Below, in pieces: positions 48,116 to 58,258 of a stretch of 64,000 nucleotides of DNA. The position numbers and the translations under genes were made by a program. This DNA comes from Melampsora larici-populina 98AG31 (lineage: Eukaryota > Basidiomycota > Pucciniomycetes > Pucciniales > Melampsoraceae), in contig NW_006768777.1 in assembly GCF_000204055.1 (NCBI RefSeq), forward strand, positions 172,936 through 236,935, in the 5' to 3' direction. Each line of letters opens with the position of its first letter. The first letter of the stretch is position 1. The notes under the pieces are model-generated. The model searched no databases. It saw only the letters and a program-made list of their open reading frames with translations, and had not been told where the DNA came from.

Positions 48116-49596
48116 ATTCAGATGGTATTACAATCAAATTGCTTATGTTTCATTTCACATGACCAAAATTTTGCCAAATACAAATCAAACACCCCCATTA
48201 TTCCTCCCTTTTTCCAAATTGTGTTCAGAAAGACATGGAAAACTCCCCAAAAATTTTATATGTTCCATATTGCTTTATTTTTCTAAATACATTTGTGATT
48301 AGACAAAAAGAATAACCCATTGTTTATGTGTCCTACAATTACCACAGGTTTGTGGTTCAGTGAGAGTGAGGAAACCCAGAAAAAAAATACTTTTGTTGCT
48401 GCCCCTTCAAGGGCCACCAAAATCGCCCCCAGAGTAAGAGTATTCATATGAGTAATGAGTACTCACACACCGGGTACATGTGATTCTGCTCACTCAGAGC
48501 AGAATTACACGTGAGTCTGGAGACTTGGTGAGTTGTGCAATAACCATACAGCTTGTAGATGGGGGCATAATGAGTCCCGTCCTCAAGGCAACCCTGACTT
48601 TATGTACAGCTAGAGTATTGTGCTCTAACTGTCACTGGATCAGACGCTACTCAATTTGAGTTTGTCAGACCCTGCAACCAGATTATGAGCGTGAGTTTCC
48701 CACACCTTCATCCCTGGATACAACACAGATGGCCTGGCTTCTGAAAACATTGAAGAACACTGGCTGATTGTACAAGGAACCTACACAACTTGGGGTAAGT
48801 TTAGGTGGAGAAATCCCTTTCAGAATCCTACTGTTCATGATTGTTAGTTGTTCTGTCACCCCTCAATTTCAAGTTGTTTGAATTTTACCTGATTGCACCT
48901 AGTGCCCGGTGCATCTCAGTCTTCAGGACTCTATAATAAAAGGGCATACAATGGTATTAAAGAAGGTGGAAATACAAAACAATGCTCTTCCTTTGATCAA
49001 ACGGTAACAAGACACTTCCATTGATTGAGGGCAAGTCTTGAGGTGTATAATTGGTTTAGAGTACAGCATGAAGTAGGAACTGGTATTTTCATCACAGGTT
49101 TGAACAGGAGCTAAACAGCAAAATTCAGTCTACCACTAACAAAGCTGATGTAAAGCTCAAACCCCAAACCCCCAACCCCCATTCAACCAGACTTCAAAGA
49201 TGAATTTTTACAACACCTCAGAAACAGTTGATTGACAAAAACAGAATTTGTGGTGTAGTTGTATTTGTGAACTCACACACCATGTTACACAAAACTTCCA
49301 CAGAAGATCTAGATTAAGTACATAAATTCTTAACTTTTGGTGGAAAAATGAGGGCAAAGTGGCTATACTTAGCTCAAAATGATGTCAGAACAGACCCCAA
49401 GATAACCATTAGACAACCTTCATAACATTTGAAAAAAGATAGTTGAGAATGTGAAAAAAAGAATCAGCACACATGGATGATGTACTACAATCTACTTTAA
49501 AATATTTTCCTATCATACTTATGACTGTCAGATCTATCCTGTATAACTAGAAAGTGGAGAAATGTACCCTGTTCAGCTGCAAATAAGATGTACACA
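48116..49596. other. spacer with a duplicated promoter relic
   Basis: No coding exon supported. About 48845-48950 resembles the promoter of the secreted protein gene at 52866. Confidence 0.45.
48845..48950 (+). promoter_or_regulatory. orphan copy of a secreted-protein gene promoter
   Basis: TGTCACC-CTCAATTTCAAGTTGT, CTGATTGCACC, CATCTCAGTCTTCA and a TATAATAAA box align in order with 52632-52735 upstream of the gene at 52866. No coding part follows, so this is a relic of a lost or incomplete duplicate. Confidence 0.6.
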
Positions 49597-51394
49597 TCAA
49601 CCTGTCTTAGCCTTCTTATCTAAATCTACCAGCTCTGTCTCTTCAGGCTCTCTAGGTGCTTTATGCTTGACCCCTAGCACTCTTTTAGTGATTTCTTCCA
49701 AATTTTCATCATCTGATTGGTCTTGAACATATGCTAGGAACCTATTTATCACATTCTCATGATTTTTCCAAGATGATGCACTATTCAAGAATCGTTTCAT
49801 GACAGAGTCCAAGACATCTTCCTCAGTGTATTTGATCAAATCTGTTATGAGGAATGGAGACTGGAAAGTATCTTTGCTTGATATCATCTCCAGATAGAAT
49901 GGCATGTCTTTTTGTGTATGTGTTTTTATCAAAAAGAGGAATCAGGTATGTAATACACTCAAAGGCCTAGAGAATTACTTACGTTTTACCCAGAAGATTA
50001 TAGCCTGGACTTCATCAAAAAGTGTCTTCTCACTCTTTGCGTCATAAATACCAAAATATATTTGTCTTTGGCAATCACAGAGGGCTTGTGACAATATAAT
50101 ACTACAAACAAAGAAGTTTCAAATTAGCCTTGACACCTGATGAAGCCTGAACTATTTGAGGAGATTTTCATCCAAGACACACTCTTTTTCCAATGACTTG
50201 ATAGATGTGACCAAATCAGATGTGAGAGCTTGGTACTCTTTACTCCATGAATTCTTGACCATTACATGCATCTCATCCCAGACATTATGTGTGCCTCTTT
50301 TCAACCAGCTGATCTGAATGATTTGGGACTCAAGAATTTCCTTGACAGTGCCTTTCACAGACATGTACAAACTCATGTCTTTTATTGGGTTGTTATAAAT
50401 TTTCAGCTTTGTGATTGTTAAAAGTGAGAGAAAAGATGACTCACTCAATCCCCATGATTTATACAACTTGACCTCATCATTTGGGGACCACTTTTTCTCC
50501 AGGCGGATTCCATACTCTCCTAACTTTTCTTGCTCATCTTTTGTGAATATATTATTGACCTCTTTAGGTTTTCTGTGAGAATCACCAAAAATGAAACACA
50601 ATCAGAACTATGCTGAAGATAAGAAGTCAGGATTCTTTGCCCAATATACCTTTCATTTCCAAGTAAACCAATATGGTCCCTCAGCTTTTTTTCATATCTG
50701 TTTGCTAAACCTGAGATAAAATTGGAACATTTGGTTTTTTCCAATTGTCCTGTCCTTTCTTGCTCTATTTTCAAGATAAAAAGGGTCTTCTGAAGCACTG
50801 GTGTTGTCATAAAATCTGAAATGGTGAACATAAATCCCCAGATTTCTTTTACAATGACTGATGGTTCTATCCTCAATATTTCTTGGATGTTTTCAGGCCA
50901 AGTTTCCATGTTTGATTGTAACATTCTGTTCATCAGCTTGAGGGACTCTAGAACAAGTGAGTGTATGTTTAATTTTTATTAGTTTTTATATGCTTTTGGT
51001 CTGTTTTGGTTTTTGACATATGACATACTAGGAGGAATATTAGTGGAAGGATTACAAGGGAAGAAGGGTGCAGAATTCTTCCTGTCCTCTAGGTTCTTAT
51101 CTAAATACTTTGCAAGCAGATCCTTTGAGCTTGATCTGGTTGAAGTTACACCAGGATGGATATACCAATCTTTATTATCCTCTTTGTTTATGGAAATGAT
51201 GTCACAAGCAACAACCCAGATTTCTCTCATTAGCGCCAGAAATCCCAATTTTAAGTAGGTAGCTACTTACCCACAGCACACAAACCTGAATCTCCCATTT
51301 CAACTGGGTGGACAGCAGACGCAGGAGTGGCAAAGTACCACCATTGCAGCATAATACGGGTGCAAGTCAAAATCAGTGTATTGTATCCTTTCAT
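49597..51394 (-). CDS. predicted secreted protein, copy B (intact paralogue of 28606-32278)
   Basis: Seven exons on the minus strand: 51394-51271, 51223-51029, 50947-50650, 50572-50445, 50378-50183, 50101-49983 and 49907-49597, giving 456 residues. The start MKGYNTLILTCTRIM followed by FATPASAV predicts a signal peptide. The mature part is helical and mixed in charge with no known domain. Exons 3-6 have the same lengths as in copy A (298, 128, 196 and 119 nt), and only the first, second and last differ slightly. The last exon carries MPFYLEMISS and ends in a Lys-rich tail (VDLDKKAKTG). Frame is unbroken with canonical GT-AG sites. Family unknown; a secreted effector-like role is an inference. 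Confidence 0.75.
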
Positions 51395-51893
51395 GGTTGG
51401 TTATAGATGTTGTGATATGATCTGAGAATTTCTGGTAACTTTATAAGAACTTCAAAGAGCAGATGCAATGTATATGAACAATGCCACTGAGAGCATGAGG
51501 TGGCAACGAAATCTATAATACTCAGGGAAGCTGAGCAGACCCTGAAACCAAGACAGCAAAGACACCCCCATAGAATATCATTGAAATTACAATTTCTGAA
51601 GTCAAAAATTTCATGCATGATCAAAGTTTGGGCTTGCGGGGCTTGGCTTCATCTCACAGCTTTTGAACAGGCCAATGGATCATAAAGCTATGGATCTGGT
51701 GTCAGAGCTTCATTGAATCCTTAGGCACAGGGTCCGGTGGTAAGGCAAGCTAATCATAAGCTGTCTGGCATCTAGCTTTCATTTGAAAGACCCTGGTATC
51801 ATTTGAACCACTGAAGTGGTACTTGTCCCAGATCTCTATGTTTGCTGCCTATTTTATGCAGACCAAAGATGGCAATCAGATGAAAGAACAAGG
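51395..51893. promoter_or_regulatory. upstream region of copy B, conserved with copy A
   Basis: Aligns with 32279-32830. Similarity stops near 51893, about 9 bp before a fragment of the large transposon terminus. Confidence 0.6.
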
Positions 51894-51901
51894 ATGCTGG
51901 T

Positions 51902-51921
51902 GAGGGGCTTAGTTAAGCTTA
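51902..51921. repeat. solo 20-bp end of the large transposon's terminal repeat
   Basis: GAGGGGCTTAGTTAAGCTTA is identical to the right terminus of the element ending at 62102. No other part of that element is next to it. Confidence 0.8.
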
Positions 51922-52726
51922 GACCTTACCTGAATCTTTGAAACAAACAATGACATACTGCTGTGCTTCGCTCTTTGTTTAAGAAAGCTTGAGTATCTTT
52001 ATTCGCAGACTTGCAAGTCGTTTGGCTGCATAATCTCGGGATTTTGTCAAGATCTTTTGAAATCGACTGAATGGCTTACCAATTTGAAGACATCGATGGA
52101 GCGGTAAGTACAAAGAGAGATATGGAAATCAGGTTACAGCACAGATCGAATCACATGAACCAAACTCATGATCAATCAAACATCAAAATCATACATCATG
52201 AAAAGAATCTATGGCTTATCTGTACTTACCCTTGAAGTTGGTGAGGTTGCTTGTCTGCTGTGTTCGATTGTCGTCAAGGTGCACCGCTCCCGTTGATTTT
52301 GATCCCAAGTCCGAGCTTTTACCTGATCAAGACCTTCACATTTGAATGAATTTGAATAGTGGCTGATTCAGAAACTTTGCACTCTTTACTGATCATTTGA
52401 TCATCATCACAAGCTCAATCGTCCTAGCTTGAGCTTTGTTGGCTGATAATGAGACAAGTGTACCGCAACTCTTGATGATCAATCAATATCGACCCCGCAC
52501 ATCTACACAGTTGGTTGTTCTGAACAAAGAGACGTGTTGGGAATCGAACGCGACGAGATAAGGAACATCACAACTTTGATGGTCAGTGCGAGTGGAGAAA
52601 GCCCCTGAAAGCCCTTATAGAATCCGTTGGTTGGTCTGTCACCTGTCAATTTCAAGTTGTCTAATTATTTTCCCTGATCGCCCCAAGCGCCCTGTTCGTT
52701 TCAGTCTTCAAGAGTCTACATCACCC

Positions 52727-52734
52727 TATAAATA
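52727..52734 (+). promoter_or_regulatory. TATA box
   Basis: TATAAATA, 132 bp before the ATG at 52866, preceded by a segment shared with the orphan promoter at 48845-48950. The paralogue at 62716 also has TATAAATA. Confidence 0.6.
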
Positions 52735-52865
52735 CCTTGCTATCTCTCGTCTTCAATTCCTTCTTCATCACCATTAATTATTCCATCACTTTTCACTTTT
52801 TCACTTTTCAACAGATATCAAAACTTTTATTCATCACCATTTCTTGTACTACATCTAATAAAACA

Positions 52866-53885
52866 ATGCTTCACAAAATAGCCCTCATTGTCTTGTTGCA
52901 AACTGTAGCTCTCTTTCAAGGATCTCAGCAAGCTCTTACTGTTTCAATCGTGGATAAGAATAATTTCTGCCTAGTCGTTCCCAAGGATGCCCACACCAAT
53001 ATTGTTAGTCTCTCATACACAATATGAATTTTGATATCTGTTCAGCTAAAAATCGCTTTTGGCTTCTCTACAGGGAGACTCTGAATACCCAGGAGGAGAG
53101 GCAGTTTGGTGCCAAGGTCAAGGTCAAGGTGGCAGTGGAACCTTTAATGGACCTTTCTGGTCACAAGTAGAAGTTGCTAGACCAAAGCAGGGCGTGGTAC
53201 AGGTAATCATCGAACTCCTCAAGATTCAGGGCGTACTAGTCGGATCCGATAAGCTGATTAGTGATTATGTTCCTCAACACCTCAGATGACCGGATGTATC
53301 AACATCAATAGTTCAGATCGGTAAGCACAAGCAATTCGATTCATCAGATGAACCACTTTTCGTGACAAGGCTTCTTTACTGAATTTCAAAAACTTTTCCG
53401 ATTAACCCTAGCTTCAATGCAAATGACGGGGGCGGTCAATATGACTCCAACGGTGGTGATGGCGGAAGGGGAAATCCCGCTGGCAGTGTTTGCAAACAGT
53501 GCGCTTATATTTTCAAGACTCCCTTTTTTTGTATTTGATTCATTGCTGACTTTGACTAATTTGTGAAATAATGTCAGGTACCCGGTTTATGTAGAGCTCA
53601 TTGAGCCAGCTGCTAATAGGGCTTGTATCAGGTGTTGTCAAAACGCGTAAGTCCTAATATTCAGCTTGATTCTATATCCTCACCGTGAACACAAGTAACG
53701 ATTCCTTCCTGTTCAGCGCGGATTGCGACGTCTCACGAGATACCTCTGGTTGTCCAAGTGTTATACCTGGTCAGTCCATCTCACTACGAATCTTGAACAT
53801 AACTGAATTGTAAATCGAATCATTTTTTACTAATGACAATTCCATGTACCTTTGATTATCAGGAAACTACTTTGGATGCGCATAA
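52866..53885 (+). CDS. secreted cysteine-rich protein, conserved fungal family, copy C
   Basis: Seven exons: 52866-53003, 53074-53202, 53286-53320, 53412-53498, 53578-53646, 53717-53769 and 53863-53885, giving 177 residues. The N-terminus MLHKIALIVLLQTVALFQG is a clear signal peptide. The mature domain has CLVVPKDAHTNIGDSE, WCQGQGQGG, a GGGQYDSNGGDGG stretch, YVELIEPAANRACIRCCQ and SGCPSVIPGNYFGCA, with ten cysteines. From memory this fold is found as a secreted protein of unknown function in many basidiomycetes. Small exons of 35 and 23 nt keep frame exactly. A TATAAATA box precedes it. It lies left of the large transposon, with its paralogue on the right. Confidence 0.85.
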
Positions 53886-54809
53886 ACTTCTCGTTCGACT
53901 TTCTCTTATTGATTTTCTGTATTTGAATTATTTATGAATTAATGGACAATTTTCTTCAATATGATTTGATCCTATTTCCGTATTTTAAATAATTTACTCA
54001 TTTTTATTCTTGCGCGTGTTGTTTGCTTTGAAATTGCATGCCTAAATCGGTCCTTCTTGCTCTAAGTTTGATAGCCCATCTCTTCGAATGAGGAACATGA
54101 TTGGAAAACTCCACAAGTTTAGACTTTGTTCTTGAGTATCTTTGTGGATACTGCTTATCATGTCCAGGAGCTGCAATCTCCCCATTTCGGGGCTCCGATC
54201 TGCATACCCCAGGATACTTTTCAAAGGTATGGATAGTGAGTTTCATGTTTTCTGATATACATAGATCTACAAATCCATCAAGAAAGTTTGTACATAGCTC
54301 CTGCTGGCTCTGATGCTAACATGTGAATGCAATTCGCAGTCGTTCAGTGAGGGATGTTGCAGAAAAACCTTAAGCGGTCGAGGTTCTTGACCAGAATGTC
54401 AATGTAACACGGTTATTGATTGCTACGCTGCGTTGAGTATCCCCTATGCCATTTTGATTAATATCAACAGCGCACACTTCCGAGATTTGCCCCTATTTAA
54501 GGCCTAAATTCCCTGCCGAAGTGATCACCTACCGAGGTAATTCACTGACGAGTCCTTTCTCGGCAGGAAAAAAGTTTGTACATAGCTCCTGCTGGCTCTG
54601 ATGCTAACATGTGAATGCAATTCGCAGTCGTTCAGTGAGGGATGTTGCACTTACCCACTCACCAAGAGTGGCTTGTTGAGTTGATCAGCTTGTGTTATCA
54701 ACCTGGCTTGCACTGCCTTTTCTCTGATCGCTTGAAGACTGGGCTGAAACGCGACATACCTTTCTTACCAGCTCTTGACGCACAGCTTCTCCAATGATCA
54801 AGTGATGGC
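53886..54809. other. spacer with 79-bp direct repeats
   Basis: Holds a direct repeat at 54283-54361 and 54571-54649, and a short hairpin CTGCCGA...TCGGCAG between them. No gene supported. Confidence 0.5.
54283..54649. repeat. 79-bp direct repeats flanking a 209-bp segment
   Basis: 54283-54361 and 54571-54649 are identical by eye, beginning AAAGTTTGTACATAGCTCCT and ending GAGGGATGTTGCA. The interposed segment contains an inverted CTGCCGA/TCGGCAG pair. Confidence 0.85.
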
Positions 54810-55020
54810 TAAGCTTAACTAAGCCCCTCTCCGCGCGGCCGCGTCCGCGCCCTCGAAGAGGGGCTTACCGCGGAGTCGTGATTTTTGGCGGAGGACTTCC
54901 AAGATTTAAGTACTGTTATGTACTTCTTTCAACTTTCCCTCGACACCTCTGGCCAGAAAGTGCCAGCCTTCTCATATGTTGTTCTCGAAGCTTTTGTACA
55001 TATTCTGATACCACACACTT
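54810..55020. repeat. left terminal inverted repeat of the 7.3-kb element
   Basis: Pairs with about 61890-62102 in inverse orientation. Shared blocks include GGAGGACTTCCAAGATTTAA and TTATGTACTT. The inner palindrome is at 54821-54866. Confidence 0.85.
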
Positions 55021-55338
55021 GTGGTTTACCCTGCGGAACCGTTTGCATGTTGGGTGGTAAGCTTCTTTGGATGTGCACTGTATGTATCAGTCAAATACCA
55101 CGGAAAATACCCCGGAACGGTTTTTTGGGACAAAACTCCAAATATGTGGGCAAAACCCATTTGCGTTTTGTCCTTGGTTTTAGTTTGGTTTTGTATGGGA
55201 TGGCTGAGCACGGTGAGGTTAAGTACGCGTTCTTGTGGTTACGCGCTTTTGTGGTACACAAAAAAATTGCACAAAAAAATGGGAGGAGATTTTGGCGCGC
55301 GGAGATTTCCTTAACTACAGAGTGACCGCTATCGCAAA

Positions 55339-58258
55339 ATGCAGCCTCAAGAAATCACAAACAGCCAGCGACCTCCCTTCGAGCAAGAAAGCAAAATCCG
55401 CCAGCGTCCCTTCATCGAGTCAATTGCTGTGCAGCTATGTTCTACTGCAAAAAGTCAGCAGACCTTCGCTAAAGAGGTATTTTACTCTTTTTTATGTGCG
55501 GATCACCCTGTTTTAAAAGAAAGTCGACAATATTGGGGTATTGAAAGGGGTTTGAACTCCACTTTTCAAATTGTGCGTGCAATCAAGGACCTCACTCAAA
55601 AAAGTGAGGAAGGCCGGAGTGCATGGTGCAAGTTTATTTTGGGCGAGGTGAGTGTTGTTCTTTCTTTTTATGGTGTTATACAAATTAATGATAATGTATG
55701 TCATAGGCGCAGGAACAAATTCAACAGGAAATGATGTCCAAACCTCGAAGTTTTTATAGTTCACAAAAAATCACAACCGAGTTCTTCGAGCTAGGCCAAT
55801 TAAACGCGCGTGATAATATGTTAAAGGCCTCAATGCCATTCTTGTGGAATCTTATGTATCATCAGTTATCTCTTAGATCAAACAATCGTGTGGCTCTTAT
55901 GGTGCCTGCTCACCGCAGCAGCGTTTGGGACACGTTGGAAGACGAACATTCCGAACATGATCCAATTGCTGAACCTGGCCTGGCTACTGAAACAGTTGGT
56001 GAGAGGGAAGCCCGCCATGATGAGGAAATGCTATATGTTCCAGAAGACAAACATAAGGCAGAAAGAGACCGTGCAAATCTGGCAAGTACCACCCTGACTT
56101 ACTTTACAAACATCACGGTCACTCAACTGACCTCATATAACTGTTTTAGGTTGCAACCACAATATGTGGCATGGTCTCGTACATGTCTAATTATAGAGAT
56201 AACGCGCTTCAGCTGCACAACGCGTTGACTTTCATTGCGACTGGAGTGTCTGATAGAGTTTTTCAATACTTGAATACTCTAGGCCTGTCAAGTTCTCGAG
56301 ATACAGCTTTACGAACTTTAAATCATCTCAAAATTGAGCGAGAACGCTCACTGCGATCACTTATGGCCCAGCCTTATACTATATGCCCAATTATCTGCAT
56401 CGATAACTTTGATATCTTACAAAGGGTTCACAATACCCGAGTAGAGACTGTGTCGCGTCTCTTCCATGGCACATGGGGGTATATTCAGTTTTTACCTAAA
56501 TACCTAGAAAAAGATATCTCGAATGAAAGTCCGAGCACTCACCTTTGAAACTACCATCAAACATTAGCTGAAGCTCAGAAATCCCTGGTTCGGTTGGACA
56601 TTTTCAGGGAGAAGGCGAGTGATATGACCCAGTGGGAGGCCACTTTGAAAAGTCAGCTAGCCACGGTCATGTACAAATACATTCTCAAGGCTGGAACAAC
56701 TCCCTCACCCAAAATCGCTACAAGCCCACCTCCGGTAGACCAGATCCCAGTAGACGATCGACATCTGTTTCTGATGAGCCTAATGGACGCGGCCGACAAC
56801 TCCGCAGATGGGGTTGCCCAAGTGTTTGATGAAATTGCTTCTCAATGCGGGCTGACCCTTGAAGATATGTCCAAATGGATCAGGATTCTCCAAGGAGACC
56901 TTGGGACATGTCAGAACATTGAAAGTCTTCGAAAGAAGCGTGCTCCCGCCGGTACTGTCGTAGGAGGACTAAATAGCATTCTGACTATCCCTGGTGTTTC
57001 CCATATTATGTGGAACCTGGCACAAGGTATTCTATCACATCATTGGGGTGATACACGTGACTCTAAAGACACTGGCGCGTGGAAGGCATGGCAGTATTTG
57101 GGTGGTTTACAAGGGGCTCAAGCTAAACTTCCATCGAGCATGGATTTCGGAACCGTTATGAAAGCGCTCCACTCGGTTCACTACGCAACTTTGGTATCGT
57201 GTTTAAGGTGAGTCTCCCTTTACTGTATATTGGTCATAAGTTAGATGACCGATATTTTATGATTGTTTCTCCAACGCGATGTAGGCACACAATGTCACAA
57301 TACGAGACTCCTCCTGACCTAGCAAAGGAAGGTGTGGCCCAAGAGCTCATTGATAGATGTTACAATGACTTTTGCACCTCAGAATCTTTGAGAGCGTGTC
57401 AAAAGAAAGGCGACAATGTTGGTTATAATTTAAGGCTTCGGATCCGTGATTTTGCGACCGTAGTTGAAGCCGATAGTGCGACACACGCGGGAGATATTGG
57501 AAGGTTAATGCTGATGTGGAAACGGTGGTCAATCATGGCCCATGGCTTAAAGGGGTTGCCTTGATATGCATTGCATCTTACTCGTTTTCTTGTCCTTGTG
57601 GAACAGGACTTACCTCCTAAGTTGTCTAAATTAATACTGCATAGTTTGCTTATACCATCTGGTCAGCGCCCAGGTCATTTTGTAGGGAATGATCTTTGGC
57701 TGGAACACCAAAATTTTTGGCTCAAACACCATTTCAACCAAACTGTGAGTAAGCGCTTTAAGCCCTTTGTTCCATCAGTTAATTGAGAAGGTGTATATGT
57801 TTTTTAGAGTAACGGAACGGATATTGAAAAGCTGATAGCTATTTCAATTAACATTACATTTGTACGTTTGTATGTTCCAAAGTTTTTGGAGGAATATATT
57901 GAATCAAAGATAATACTGAAAGAATTTTCTTTATTCCCAGCTACGACAACTGATACAGCAATTAAAAATTCGAAGCGGTCTCAAACCCGTGTTCCAAAAC
58001 CACTACCATAATCTCTCGGAACAAACTCTCGCAAACTTTATCCGCTCCTGGAACTATCAATATGTTACTTCAAAGAATTCGACCGTCAAAAGTCAGTTTA
58101 CCGACACAGTTCTAAGCGGAACAATCGTTTTGCAAGATAACATTCTGAAAGACCGGAAGACGAAGGAGGTTTCTCGATATCGATGGGGGTCATTAGGAGA
58201 TACAGTGGTGGATGCCAAAGGCAATCGTGAAGACACACCTGTTGAAACTCAGGGATAG
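55339..58258 (+). pseudogene. DUF6589-like protein of the 7.3-kb element, two in-frame stops
   Basis: Six exons: 55339-55647, 55707-56081, 56150-57207, 57285-57744, 57808-57861 and 57941-58258, about 857 codons. Conserved stretches match the basidiomycete family I know as DUF6589: ICIDNFDILQRVH, HGTWGYIQFLP, LMDAADNSADGVAQ, GDLGTCQNIESLR, GVSHIMWNLAQGILSHHWGD, GRPGHF-like GQRPGHFVGNDLWLEHQNFW. Family function is not established; a nuclease-like or transposition role is inference. The second intron starts with GC (GCAAGT) instead of GT. Two in-frame TGA codons lie at 56546-56548 and 57562-57564. The second fits a CGA to TGA change; the first may reflect compensating indels. The gene abuts the helicase gene end to end. 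Confidence 0.75.

Larger units (their letters stand above)
51894..52865. other. spacer with transposon-end fragment and promoter
   Basis: Starts with a 20-bp terminal fragment of the large element (51902-51921). The rest is AT-rich and ends with the promoter and leader of the gene at 52866. Confidence 0.5.

Noticed and set aside
52520..52560. GGGAATCGAACGCGA, which reads as a tRNA B box on the minus strand
   Set aside because: No A box or cloverleaf can be formed around it at the right distance.
54885..55325. Plus-strand open frame of 146 codons
   Set aside because: It lies mostly in and next to the left terminal repeat of the transposon and has no domain-like pattern; the real gene starts at 55339.
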